A stretch of 22,534 nt of DNA from Chloromonas sp. AAM2. Taxonomy: Eukaryota > Chlorophyta > Chlorophyceae > Chlamydomonadales > Chlamydomonadaceae. How positions within the stretch are numbered: the first letter of the stretch is position 1; each line of letters opens with the position of its first letter. Positions 9,201 through 19,651 of the stretch are shown piece by piece. The stretch is taken from positions 1 through 22,534 of the forward strand of contig QAXH01003740.1 in assembly GCA_004335635.1 (NCBI GenBank), read 5' to 3'. Below the pieces are notes generated by a model, which did no database searches, had not been told where the DNA came from, and was given only the letters and a program-made list of their open reading frames with translations. Both the position numbers and the translations under genes were made by a program.

Positions 9201-10925
9201 ACGCAGCTGGGTAGGCAAAACAACAGAAGAGCAAGCAGCTGCCAGGGTAGGTCCCACGAACACGACACAAGATGAGCCAGCAGTTTGCAATGGCTGGCTA
9301 TGCTTCAGTTGAGGCTTGCTGAAGCTTTGATTTTTGACACAACCCTTGACTCAATTGGGACTGGACTCACCGTTCCTGAATGGGAAGTCATCCTGAGCTG
9401 TGGACCAGTTGATAGCATCGCTACCACCGTACACAAGACCAAAGCCCAGAACTGCGCCAACTGCAAATATCAAGGGACACAAACCAACAGATGGTCAAGC
9501 GACATGGGAGTGAGGCCTGTATGGTGATGGGAATGCCGCATGGGGCTTCGTCACAACATGGAGAAAATTGCGAAACACATGAGACGCATCCATTGTACCG
9601 GATTGGTAACTGCCGGGGCATGGATGCAACTCAAACAGTTCTGCAGTCCAAGAAGGGCATAGGTGCTGGGCGCAGAGAAACAAACCTCTGTTGAAATTGC
9701 CACTATGTAGGTTGTCACTCACTAATAGAGTGAGTGGTGGAGACAGCAGCGCAGAGGTACGTTGCAACTGTCACAATGACGGCCGCCGAACCGACAGCGC
9801 AAAGCATGCCTGCATATGCAGAAGTTGACAATCAAGTTGGTAGGCTTTTAAACGGGGATGGTAGGCCAAGAACGGGGTGGTTGTTGGACGGTGTCAGTCG
9901 TTCATTCTTCACCGGACTTTGCTGGGCAATCCTGACCCCATCCTCTTCTCTTGCTCATGCAGTTTTCTGCAAATGCAGAGCTCGGAGGCTGTGTTGATTA
10001 AAGCATGCGTCTCACTTGTGCCACCCACCAAAGGCAAACACTTCAGGATTGTGCTGGAAGTAGGAGGGCGACGTGATGCCTCCGGCAATTGTCTTGGTCA
10101 CCTCGGCACCTGTGGGCACAGACAGACGACGATCATTCATTGAGATTTGGAGAACTGTATGCATGGGTCAGCCGATACATTGCATGTAAATGGTTAGTGG
10201 TCACGCACTTACCAAGCACCATGCAACCGAGGAACTCGAAAATGCCGGCAATCTGCAACCATGACATGCAAGTCAAGTTAGACATGTTAGAGGGGTAAGC
10301 GCACTGCTGCGTGTGCAGAGGGCCACTCACGATGCAGGCCTGCCACAAGGTGAGCGTCTTGGACCCGACAGAGGTAGCGAAAGCGTTGGCCACATCGTTG
10401 GCACCAATGGCCCAGGCCCTGCAATGTGCGGTGTGGCCAAAGGCTTCACTGCCAGAACGAAATGATGATGGCTGAAGCCGGAAACTAACAACAAGTGCGC
10501 CTGTGCCGACACAAAAACCTCGATAACGAAAAACGATTAACCTCGGACGCAACGGCAATAAGGTTGCAGAAGCTGTTGTTTTCACTGATAAGCGCTGGCC
10601 TGCAAGTCTTACATTGCGAAGGCGAAAAATGCACCCATGACGACCAGCCATTCGTAGTTCGTCCCTGCACGTCAAGACAGGCATGCACCACGTCAAGATG
10701 CAATTATAACCAAGCTGATAACGAGAGAGTGGGGCTGGGAAAGTGGATGGTTGACACTCAGAATCTTGGGCTAGGGCTTTACGGCGTACGCATTCAAGGC
10801 ACTCAGAGAGCACACCCACATAAACCCCTTGAGACAATGAAGTTGACGCCCGTCCATGAGGCGAGCTCGTCCCCTGGGTAAGGGGCAAAATTGTTCAGGA
10901 ATCCGAGGGGGTTTGCGGCCGACAT
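6217..10925 (-). CDS. PTB: PTB-type sodium/phosphate symporter (Pho4/PiT family), gene 2, complete
   Basis: Phosphate/cation symporter, probably plasma membrane. Seventeen exons: 10820-10925, 10613-10664, 10331-10418, 10213-10252, 10029-10109, 9723-9809, 9371-9460, 9013-9167, 8790-8822, 8445-8587, 8110-8272, 7752-7921, 7510-7611, 7221-7359, 6951-7092, 6510-6704, 6217-6302. They join to 1872 nt, 623 residues and a TAA, with no internal stop. Seen: MSAANPLGFLNNF start; first signature [15 protein letters not shown] (exon 3); second signature [13 protein letters not shown] (exon 12, about residue 388). These mark the two Pho4 half-repeats. Between them lies an acidic cytosolic-type loop (exon 11: [19 protein letters not shown]), the usual PiT layout. 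[11 protein letters not shown] in exon 14 mirrors the STTHSI segment of exon 6. The C-terminal part (exons 16-17) is a hydrophilic tail with NNT, NIS, NLT, NVT and NAT glycosylation sequons. P1BS-like and TATA-like elements lie upstream. Confidence 0.93.
7987..8044. repeat. Short tandem repeat in gene 2 intron 11
   Basis: Three imperfect copies of GTATCAGCCCCCAGAC (period about 18-21 bp) lie in the intron between exons 11 and 12. The corresponding intron of gene 3 lacks them. Confidence 0.7.
8277..8337. repeat. 30-bp tandem duplication at the 3' end of gene 2 intron 10
   Basis: AAACCAGTCA starts at 8281 and again at 8311, each followed by C/GCAGCCGATCCACGC. The duplication abuts the acceptor of exon 11 (exon ends 8272) but only one copy carries the used CAG. 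Confidence 0.8.
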
Positions 10926-11059
10926 TTTGCTACTGTTCCTGGTTTCACTTGGCCTGCTTTGATCACCTCACGCTGTCACGACAATGACCTGTGTCAACTG
11001 TAAAGCAGGATGTTGCAGGTCGCAGAAGTATCCCTTTCATCTCCGCAATCGGTTTTTGG

Positions 11060-11083
11060 GAATATGCGAATCCATTTTTATCC
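11060..11083 (-). promoter_or_regulatory. Gene 2 promoter elements: P1BS-type site and TATA-like box
   Basis: GAATATGC (11060-11067) matches the P1BS consensus GNATATNC and is the same 8-mer as before gene 1, at almost the same distance (about 135 bp before the ATG). GGATAAAAA on the minus strand (11075-11083) is identical to the gene 1 TATA-like box. Both sit next to a GGTTTTT tract, as in gene 1. Induction by phosphate starvation through a PHR1/PSR1-type factor is inferred. Confidence 0.5.
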
Positions 11084-11752
11084 TTTTCCATCCTCAAAGG
11101 AGTGCGCTGTCCTCGCATCTCGAACGCGAATGGCGCGACAACCACAGGGGCAAACGAGCCGAGTACTCAGTCATAATCATTACATTTGAACGTTGACACC
11201 ACTCAACAACTGCACGCAGCCTGGTTGCAAACCTATCAACTCATGTCATATGCGCCTAGCTGCACAATATATTCATATACACGAGGAACTACACTCCTCT
11301 TATTTCCTGCTTCCACTTACGTCCACGCTCATGTCCAACTTTTTATCATACGTCTCACACTGTTGTGGATTCAATGTGCCCCATGCACAATTGAATCACC
11401 TGTGTGCAGGTGGAACACCATTCTAGCAGGACGGAACTGAATGGTGCAAGCCTACTTGTCCAGATCTCTGGACACACAAGTGTGAAGGTAGGGCAGATAA
11501 CCATCACACTCATCTTTATCCAAACAACTCTTCAACCATATCCGAAGCACACGAAATATCAAAACAATGCGACCAGCATTGCTCAAGCACAGCAAGATGC
11601 ATACGCAGAGCCGCTTGCAAAAACAAGATCTGCACAACTACAAGCAAGTCTTCCCACCACAGGTCAGATAAACAATTCTGCGTCAGAGCAAGCCCAACTG
11701 CATCGGACAGCTCTGTCACTGCGAGGATCATGGCATAACAGAATCCACAGAT
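11084..11752. other. Spacer between genes 2 and 3, no gene seen
   Basis: This region probably holds the gene 3 3' UTR and distal promoter of gene 2. Plus-strand frames across it are low-complexity in character (Thr/Ser/Gln) with no recognisable features. Confidence 0.5.
11180..11184 (-). terminator. Candidate polyadenylation signal of gene 3 (TGTAA)
   Basis: The first TGTAA on the minus strand after the gene 3 stop, about 570 bp downstream and 255 bp before the gene 2 ATG. If used, the gene 3 3' end would lie almost on the gene 2 promoter. Weak evidence on its own. Confidence 0.25.
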
Positions 11753-14700
11753 TTACTGCAGCTGTGGAGCTGTGGCATTCACATACAGCCATGTCACGTT
11801 TTTGAAGGTTGACATGAAGTCGTACATATTGGTCTTGCCTGCGAGCACAAGAACAAACGCAAATCAGTATGATCATGGCCTGCGACACTTGCTGCTTGAC
11901 AGCTGCTGTGCACCACAATGTCAGCATTCAGCAATGAAGGCCTGCTGAACTCTGAACTCATGTGGCAGGCTATACAGGGTTAGGGTTAGGATTTGGGTTG
12001 CATGTTGGTGCTTGGCAAGCTGGCCAAGGACCTTTATGGTCAAGTCAACTCTTCGTCAAAGCACCTTGCGTGCCTAGGTCAGATGGTCACTCACCGTACT
12101 TCTTGAAGTTGTTCATGGCAGTCAGGTTCTTGGCCAGGCCAGAGATGTTAGCGCTGAGGGTTGGGAAGCTAGCGGCGGGGAAGGCTGCAGTGTTGTTGAG
12201 GACGGTCAGCTCAGTCCTCATCACGTTGGTCATGGCGCTCTGCCAGTTGTTCACGTAGTCCAGCTCTTGCAGACCAGGTGCATACGAGCCTGCGGGGCGC
12301 ATATGAGAGCGGCAGTCAGGCAACTAGGCACAACTAGCAGGTAGTGTAACCAATGTTTCATCCCCGACGAGGCATAATGAGGGGAAGGTAGGCACAGCAA
12401 GTACCATGATGTGACAGGGCGCAACCATGACAGGGGCATAGATTTCCGCCCTGGGATGTTCAAGCCCTCTTCAGTAACGAACACTATAACTTTTACGTTC
12501 AGCTCTGATTTGAGATCTTCACTCACAGAAAGCAAAGAAAGCGCCACTGATGAGGCCAGCGCAGACAAAGGCAATCACCCAGCCGAAGATGGTCTTGGAG
12601 AGCAGCCTCCAGTTCAGGCCTCTGCCAGTGATGCTCTCGCACAGACCAATGGCGACCTCACCACCAACCTGCACATTGCAACAAAGATTGGAGTTTTTGG
12701 GTGTGGTGGTCTGGAGTGTGTGTGCCTGTAGACTGTGATATGGGCTGTGATGGGGGCAGCGATGGTGGCAGTGACGGGCTTATCTTCTCGGCACTGTGAA
12801 GAATAAGCACCACTCACAATGACTTGGGTGGTGGACACTGGCAGGCCGTAGATTGTAGCCAGGGCAATGGTCAAAGATGTGGCAAGCTCGGCACAGAAGC
12901 CACGTGTGGGAGTGAGCTTGGCCATCTGAGTACCGAGCACCTTGATGATGTTGTACCTGTGTCACGTGACACACCGGCAAAAACAGCAGTGTCACAACGG
13001 CAAAAGAAGCAGCAAAAGAAGAGTCAAGACTTAAAACAGCAGGATTCCAACAGGTGTGCATAGTAAATTGGCAGTGCCAAGTCGCATACTAACTTACCCG
13101 TATGTGCCCAGGCCTAGCACGATGCCAGCACCGCCGAAAGCAAGCACCCACTTAGGGGTCTCACCCTTTGACTGAGCCTGGTGAGTTGTGTAAACCGCCC
13201 TGAAAAATCAGCAGCATCCACAGAGGGTTAGTGTAAAAGTAGCCCTGGCCAAGCAAAGAGTGGCAAGAGGGTTACAATGCTACTCCATGGCACACACAAC
13301 TGGTGGGCGGAACTGTTCAGGGTTCAAGAGCTCAACATGACCAGTCTGTCAGAACAGCAGACTGACTGACTGCCTCATTAAAGGCTACGTCTGGGATCAG
13401 AATGGAAGAAGAGACACAGGCACTCACCAGATGGCTGCGAAGGGCCCGATGGCGTTGGCGACATCGTTGGCACCATGGGCGAATGACACACAGATGGCAG
13501 AGAACACCTGCAAGTACTTGTAAACCTCCTCGGTCTCAGGGTTGAACACCTCAGCGTTGGCGTGCATCTCTGCAACGTGGTCAAGCTTGTTCACGTCCTG
13601 CATACAGACAATTCCATAATAGGTGGAGAGACTTGTAATACACGATGGCCATGTTGAGTCAAAGGTCAAGGCAGCCACTCGTTTGTGTTAAGTTGGTTAC
13701 GCGTACCAGCCTCATCAAACTGTGGGACGCGGGTCAGTGCCAAAGCAGGTATGGGTGCTCAAGACTATGTACGGGCAAGTGCAAACGCTAGCTCACCTCA
13801 TGCACATCAACGGTCAAGCCGTACACAATCTGCTTCTTCATCTTGTCGTACAGGCCCTTGGCTCCTGTCCTGGGCTCGGAAGCCACAGACTCTTCCATAC
13901 CGTCGACCTTGGACTTGTCAGCACCGTTGGGGCTCTCTGCGTCCTTAGCTGCCTCCTCCTCGCTGCGCACATACAGGCAGCGGGCAAAGCGTGGGTTGCC
14001 AGAGTTTGCAGGTGGGCACGACGCTCAGACGCGCAGTGCCTCACACCCTGACTCGCCACTTGGCTTCCCGGATCCACACCGGCACCCACTTCGATTGTGT
14101 TACCCATACTTGGCTACACAGCCCAGCACAAATCTGGCACATTCTGATCACGTTTTCCATGTTCCTTGGGAGTATTGTGTGTATCACTCACCCCTTAGCC
14201 AGCTTGGCAGCCAACCGCCTCCTGAGCCAGAAGATAACGGGAATCAGAGCAACAGCACAGCCCGCGGCGACAATGGCTGAGACCCAGGAAGCCTTCTTTC
14301 CCTCCTCGTCCCAGTTCAGCTCCTTGCCAGCACCCTGCACGAGGTGACGAGACTCTCCAACAGGTAAGGAAATGCAATTAAAGTGGAAAAGGTAGGCCAG
14401 GATCCTAGAATATGCACCGATCAGAACCTACTTGCAGATCATGGGAACGGGGACAGGAAGCTTGCTGCACGTGCACACTTAGTGGCACAGCCCAGCACAG
14501 CTCACCTTGTTAAGCACGAAGAAGATGTTAATCCAGATCTGCAGCAGCACAGGAACAGCATTGTATTGCAACATTGGTCTTACAATTGTCACCTTTCATC
14601 TTTTCAGCATGAACTTGGATCACAGTGACAAATTGTTATGCCTGACATACCATGTACATTCCCTTCAGACTGTTATGCCCGACACGTCGTGTACATTCAC

Positions 14701-16570
14701 TTCTGCTGATTGACACACTAACAACCCTCACTACCAGCACACACTGCCACCATCTCTACCAGTCCACTCACGGTAATGCCTCCCAGGACTGGCAAGCTCC
14801 AGAAGGCCCACTCGGTCGAGTTCTTGCGGCGAAGAATGATGTGGCGGTTTCCAAGGAAAAGGATGGTGCAGATGACACCACACAGCATGGGGGACACAAA
14901 CCAGGAGATGAACACCATGACAACACCTGCGCACACGGTTGCAAGCAAGCCCAGTCTGCCATCTAGCATATTCTCAACAGTTATCCAGGCGTGCAGGCAC
15001 AGTGTGCCAGTACTCGTGTAGCAGCTGCCAACTTCTAGGGTCCCTAAACGGGAACAGTTTGTTTCGGGAACAATTTGTGCTGATGCCAGATGTCCAGCGA
15101 GCATTGCAGGCTTGCTCATGCCCATACAACAATCAGCATTTGCATTTAACAAATCATACAACAATCAGCATTTGCATATAATAAACTTACCCTTCCTGAA
15201 TGGGAACTCATCCTGTGCCTCGGACCAGATGATAGCATCATTGCCACCGTACACAAGACCCCAGCCCAGAATGGCGCCAACTGTACACACAAACACGCAC
15301 ACAGTTCAGGCAAGTGATTAACGACTGATCAGTATGGGGCAGTCTGCTGAGAACTGATTAAACTTCCGAACAGAACTTCAGTACCTAGCTTCTGAATTCA
15401 TTGAGCAGTTAATGATGGTGCAGTCTTCAAGCAGCACACTGATGATGAGTTCAAAGGCAGAGTTTCCACTCACTGATAGAGTGGGTGGTGGAGACAGCAG
15501 CGCAGAGGTACGTTGCAACTGTCACGATGGTGGCAGCCGTACCGACAGCGCAAAGCATGCCTGCGCACAAGTTTGCGTTCAATGATCATGCATGCTTGAT
15601 ATGGTGGCACACCATCACAGAGGTGTGTTCACACACCAATGATGTGTTCAGTGCATTGTCATCACGCGCTCAAAAACGACAGGTGACTTACCAAAGGCGA
15701 ATACTTCAGGATTGTGTGCAAAGAACTCTGGCTTGGTGATACCACCCTTGATGGTACTGGTCACAGCTCCACCTGAATGCAAGTCAGGCGGGCAATTCGC
15801 GTCAGCTTCTGAGCTTCCAAGAGACTCATCTATGTGACATGGGCGTGGTTCAGGCCCATAGACTCACCAAGCACCATGCAACCAACGAATTCGAAGATGC
15901 CGGCGATCTGCGACGATAGCAAAGCGAGGGTAAGGCTAGGGTTACGACTCCATAGCAAGGACAAGAACGACGTTGACAGCCATATCACGGCAGATGGCCA
16001 CTCACGATACAAGCCTGCCACAAGGTGAGCGTCTTGGATCCGACAGAGGTGGCGAAGGAGTTAGCCACGTCGTTAGCACCAATAGCCCAGGCCCTGCATT
16101 CCGCCGACAAAAGCCATTGAGAACTTCCGAAGGAGGAAAAACGACATGGTTGCCATGTCGCCAGAACACATCATGGACATTTCCGTGCGTTGCCTTCAAA
16201 GGTGCGCGAAAGATGTTACTCTGGAACAGCCTGTCAAGATGCACTCACATTGCAAAGGCGAAAAGAGCTCCCATGACGACTAGCCATTCGACGTTCACCC
16301 CTGCCAGACAAGAAGCGCGTGCACAACTTAGTAAGATGAGTGCAAGGCACGCACGATGGCCACTGCACGCAGGGAAACTGAGTTGGGCGGGCGGGCGCAT
16401 CTCCTGCAGCATCTAAGAATGCACCGCGACCATTCCTGTTCCTGTGCCACATGGGCTGACCTACAGTTGTCGCGTTGGACGATGAAGTTGGCCCCTGTCC
16501 ATGAGGCGAGCTCTTCCGACGGATAAGGAGGAAAGTTGTTGAGGTAATCTAGCGGGTTTGCGGCTGACAT
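11753..16570 (-). CDS. PTB: PTB-type sodium/phosphate symporter (Pho4/PiT family), gene 3, complete
   Basis: Phosphate/cation symporter, paralogue of genes 1 and 2. Seventeen exons: 16465-16570, 16249-16300, 16006-16093, 15868-15907, 15692-15772, 15474-15560, 15191-15280, 14772-14926, 14506-14538, 14192-14334, 13797-13962, 13428-13597, 13098-13199, 12818-12956, 12527-12668, 12095-12289, 11753-11838. They sum to 1875 nt, 624 residues and TAA, with no internal stop. Seen: [13 protein letters not shown] start; [15 protein letters not shown] (residues about 58-72); [13 protein letters not shown] (about 388-400); charged loop [20 protein letters not shown] (exon 11); [11 protein letters not shown] (exon 14); glycosylation-sequon tail in exons 16-17. 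Exon 11 is one codon longer than in gene 2. The most different segments from gene 2 are the ends of exons 1, 13 ([11 protein letters not shown] versus YAYNNFNVTSS) and 15. It lacks a perfect proximal P1BS site, so its regulation may differ. Confidence 0.93.
11976..11990. repeat. Short interstitial telomere-like repeat
   Basis: AGGGTTAGGGTTAGG lies in the last intron of gene 3. It is two and a half TTAGGG units, too short to claim a telomeric origin. Confidence 0.4.
15124..15177. repeat. 32-bp tandem duplication in gene 3 intron 7
   Basis: ATACAACAATCAGCATTTGC starts at 15124 and again at 15156, a few bases from the intron 7 donor (exon 7 starts 15191). A recent duplication within the intron. 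Confidence 0.8.
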
Positions 16571-16853
16571 TGTGGTAGTTTTCTGTGTAGACAGAGGCTA
16601 CCGCCTGCTTAGCGCACAGCGCAGTGCTGAATGTCTGTTGTTGATGTGCGTGAAGCTGAGTGGCGCTGGCACGCTGGGAGCATATGTAGTCGGACTGCCA
16701 TTCACTCGGAAACGGCGGGAGTGCAGATGCTCGGCATCTTGCAATGTGTGCTGGACAAGTGAATATTGACACTGCTCGCATCGTGGACAAGTCATGTGCG
16801 AACATGAACGGCTGGTCTTCTTCAATACGAGTCACAGGTGAAGACTTAAATAG
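16571..16853 (-). promoter_or_regulatory. Gene 3 proximal upstream region
   Basis: The bases just before the ATG resemble the gene 1 leader: (plus strand) CATTGTGGTAGTTTTCTGTG here versus CATTGTGTTAGTTTTCGTG in gene 1, each followed by a GACA segment. This suggests a shared 5' UTR. A CTATTTAAG TATA-like box lies on the minus strand at 16845-16853, far upstream. The only P1BS-like match is GAATATTG at 16761-16768, with one consensus position wrong. The promoter itself is not resolved. Confidence 0.35.
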
Positions 16854-16880
16854 AGCCTTGCTCAAGAAGTTTTTTGTCAC

Positions 16881-17155
16881 GCCTGATGGTACATGAGTGG
16901 ACCTCTGCAATCAGATGGTGAACAATGGCAGGCGCCAACCTCGTGAGGTTCTCCAACCCATGTTGCAGATCGTCGATCGCGACTGGCCATCCAACGAAGC
17001 GCTGCCGTTGAGCCTGATGGCCGATGAGTGCACCTCTGCCGTTGCGATAATCAGACGATGAGCAATGGTTGGCGTCAGCGGCTTAAAGTAGTTCTCCAAT
17101 CAACTATTGCAGCTTGTCGACCGCGAATGGCCTCCCAACGAAACGCTGCTAGGAA
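16881..17155. repeat. Imperfect tandem direct repeat upstream of gene 3
   Basis: Unit 1 (16881-17011) and unit 2 (17012-about 17155) each begin GCCTGATGG, run through ATGAGTG and ACCTCTGC, and later share GTCGA-CGCGA-TGGCC and CCAACGAA-CGCTGC. The period is 131 bp at the start and 144 bp at the end because of a 13-bp insertion. The units are clearly diverged. No gene is recognisable in them. Confidence 0.75.
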
Positions 17156-18160
17156 CCGGTCGCATGCAGTCCTGCAAACTGTGCCGTCACTTTGATCCAG
17201 CTGATTCACCATTGGCAAATTCAACGCAGGGCCTGCCCCAGTCTACCCAACTTTGTGAATTGGGCACTACAGATGACAGCCAGCTTCCCTCACCCAGGCA
17301 CAGCAAGACACGATCCTGCATGGGACCACTGACAATTGGTGGACACTTCCCTGCATGGAACCACTGCCTACGCCAAGGGCCAACGCTTTCAGTGCCTAAC
17401 TTACTTCCAGTATGTGGGACGAGCTGATGAACACAGCAGCATTGTAGCAAGGCGTTATACTTGTTGGCAGCAGTCTTCCCTTGTTGAGTGGCTGAGTGAC
17501 GGACTGACTGACTGACTGACTGACTGACTGACTGACTGACTGACTTAGGATTGGGCAGGACCCAAGGCCTATCTGACGTCACAATCCTCACACTCCTCAT
17601 GCGGACTCACATTCGGACTCAAAACAGCTTCTCATTGTCTGTCACTTCTCCCTGTCTGGACTGAATGTAATGAAAGGGCCGAGCTCGAATTCTCATTCAC
17701 ATGCACAAGGCTGTATTTGAGGTAACGCAGCACATGTGATAGACGGGTTTCCAGGCAGTATTGCACGCGGCGGGTTTGTGGGGTTCGAAAACACAAAATT
17801 TGTTGGAGGCTAGTGAGGCTTTCGCTCTCGCAACGAGCTATTGAGCATGCCACTGCCGCCAAGGCATAATCAGAACGGCCTTGTCCAGCAGCAGGAGGGG
17901 CTGAACTTTCCGAGCTGTGGGTTTCGGAGCGGGTTCAAAGTTTCGTTGGCAGTGCCAACCACCATCGCGTCGCTCAGAAAGAACGGCCTGAATCTCCCCA
18001 CGCCGCATTCGACAAAGCTACAGATGGCTTGGGGCGTAGCTGGTCCACCTTGAATGGCTCGAGCAGACGCGGAAGCGCAAACAAGTTCCGGAACCCCTGA
18101 ACTCCCGAAAGCCCCGTGTTGAGCCCTGTGTGGAACCGCCACCAAACCTGTGCATGTGAT
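17156..18160. other. Spacer with no recognised gene
   Basis: Apart from the GACT microsatellite nothing is identifiable. ORFs on both strands (for example plus 17841-18053) match no family I recognise. Confidence 0.45.
17502..17544. repeat. (GACT)n microsatellite
   Basis: About 10.75 uninterrupted units of the tetranucleotide GACT. Confidence 0.95.
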
Positions 18161-18302
18161 GTTGAGATTCCAGTGCTAGAAGCAGGGTTTAGATGCCGGA
18201 GATGCAGGGCGCAGGCCTGGTATGGTGTGACGTTGAGGTTCCAGTGTTAGAAGCAGGGTTTAGATGCTGGGGATGCAGGGCCCAGGCCCAGGCCTGGTCT
18301 CA
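18161..18302. repeat. 71-bp tandem duplication
   Basis: Two copies (18161-18231 and 18232-18302) share GTTGAG-TTCCAGTG and AGAAGCAGGGTTTAGATGC with a few substitutions. The second copy has an extra CCCAGG. A recent local duplication. Confidence 0.85.
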
Positions 18303-18438
18303 TCATGGTGATGGCTTTACGCAAGAGCTTGCTACAAAGGGATTGAAAACCCTGTTTGTTTGCTATGCGCTTCTGAGTTTTGATTGCTCCATCTTATAGC
18401 GGTAAAGAGCGCTCCCAGTTTAGAGCGCGCACACACAC

Positions 18439-18578
18439 CACACACATGCGCGCACACGCGCGCACACGCACACGCACGCGCACGCGCACGCGCACGCGCA
18501 CACGCACGCGCACACGCACACGCACACGCACACGCATGCACACACATGCACACATGCACACACACACACACATGCACA
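18439..18578. repeat. 140-bp alternating pyrimidine-purine tract (CA/CG/TG)
   Basis: Every step from 18439 to 18578 alternates pyrimidine and purine (mixed CA, CG and TG dinucleotides). It is broken only by CC at 18438-18439 and AG at 18578-18579. The CG-rich first two thirds grade into CA/TG repeats. Such tracts favour left-handed Z-DNA and are unstable. The ORFs across it are repeat artefacts. Confidence 0.9.
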
Positions 18579-19278
18579 GTATGTGTCTCCAAGCCTCACC
18601 TCAAGGACCAAGCCCAGTAGCAGGGCAGCCATAATTTTGTAGTATGCCGTGGACTGTTCCTGGTGCGTGCTAGGCGTCACACGGACCGTCCCACTGGGTG
18701 CCTGAAGACAGTGCAGCTTTGTCAGACTGGGGTAATTGCCGGTTTGTAAGCTGCTGAATGAGCTGGTGAGTGATGACTCAGAGTGTCATCTTCTGTTGAG
18801 TAGTCTGGTTTCTGCCTTTCAGGCAACAGTCCCACTGATCAAAAGAGGTGACATCCTTGGGACAGGCGACGTCATTGGCACTACTAGTGTACTGCCCGTT
18901 TGCTGTAGGCAAAGGCTACGTGCAACTATAGTAGCAGCAACATGCGAGGCAGACATGCGCAAGTCTAAACGTTACAGATCACCAGTCAGAACAGGTCACC
19001 ACGACAGCACCCACTTGACCTCGGATCTCACACTCTCCATGCAGGCCAGCCTGCACAGGCCCGCCATGCCTGCAGCTACCAATAGAAGCTCGTCCGCCCA
19101 TGTCTTCCAGTATTCTGCGTGGCAGTGTGGTGCGCAAATGCCGTGAGCCAGCGGCTGCTTGAGGTATGCCAGGCTGAAGCAGTGCCTCCCAGACAAGGCT
19201 GCAAGTTTCTGAAAGGTGAGGCGAGAGGACCCACAGCTCTCACATTGGCCGCAAGGCTCTTCCGGGTTGCATGCCATG

Positions 19279-19310
19279 CATGAGCACGAGCATGAGCACG
19301 AGCATGAGCG
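19279..19310. repeat. 12-bp minisatellite
   Basis: CATGAGCACGAG twice, then a partial third copy (CATGAGCG). Confidence 0.8.
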
Positions 19311-19485
19311 CTAGTGTTCCAGCGTTTGCATTGGCATGCGGATGGCCTGGCATCATGATGCATGCTGCGTTCAATGCATGGCGTTTGGGTGTGTGTCTAA
19401 AAGGATCTAGTCCATGCTGGTCTGAATGTGATGGCCAAACCCTCCCAAGCCACCATGCTGGGATGCTGGACACACGACTGTCCAG

Positions 19486-19651
19486 CGTTCTGCAACTTCT
19501 GTGCCAGGAGGAACTGTGCCGAGTGGCTGTGTGTGAACGCGCGCTGCTACAGGATGTCCTGCGCATCCGACAGTCGCGACCTGTTTTAGCCACCGCAGCC
19601 ATCGCAGTCACCGTATCTCTATTGAAAATGGCACCGCTGAAAGCCGAGTGA
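19486..19651 (+). CDS. Possible terminal exon of an unrecognised plus-strand gene
   Basis: After an acceptor-like ACTGTCCAG (ends 19485) the frame reads VLQLLCQEELCRVAVCERAL and continues through LLQDVLRIRQSRPVLA to a TGA at 19649-19651. It is Leu/Ala-rich and helix-like, faintly like an armadillo-type helical repeat, but I do not recognise a family. Two TGTAA signals follow at 19756-19760 and 19763-19767, a fitting distance for an algal 3' end. Another splice-bounded open stretch, 19111-19215 (FCVAVWCANAVSQRLLEVCQ), lies upstream, but its phase does not join directly, so no full model can be drawn. It may be chance. Confidence 0.25.

Noticed and set aside
10133..10888. 251-codon minus-strand ORF containing the Pho4 signature
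   Set aside because: It is read-through of gene 2 introns: exons 3 and 4 are in this frame but exons 1 and 2 are not, and the splice-site model explains all four.
11976..11990. Telomere-like TTAGGG repeats as evidence of a telomere fusion
   Set aside because: Only two and a half units inside an intron; chance or a minor insertion is enough.
17502..17544. GACT repeat as a CRISPR-like or regulatory array
   Set aside because: A plain tetranucleotide microsatellite without spacers.
18332..18680. Several ORFs on both strands across the CA/CG tract
   Set aside because: They are translations of a dinucleotide-type repeat (THTRTR, CVCVCA) with no independent coding evidence.
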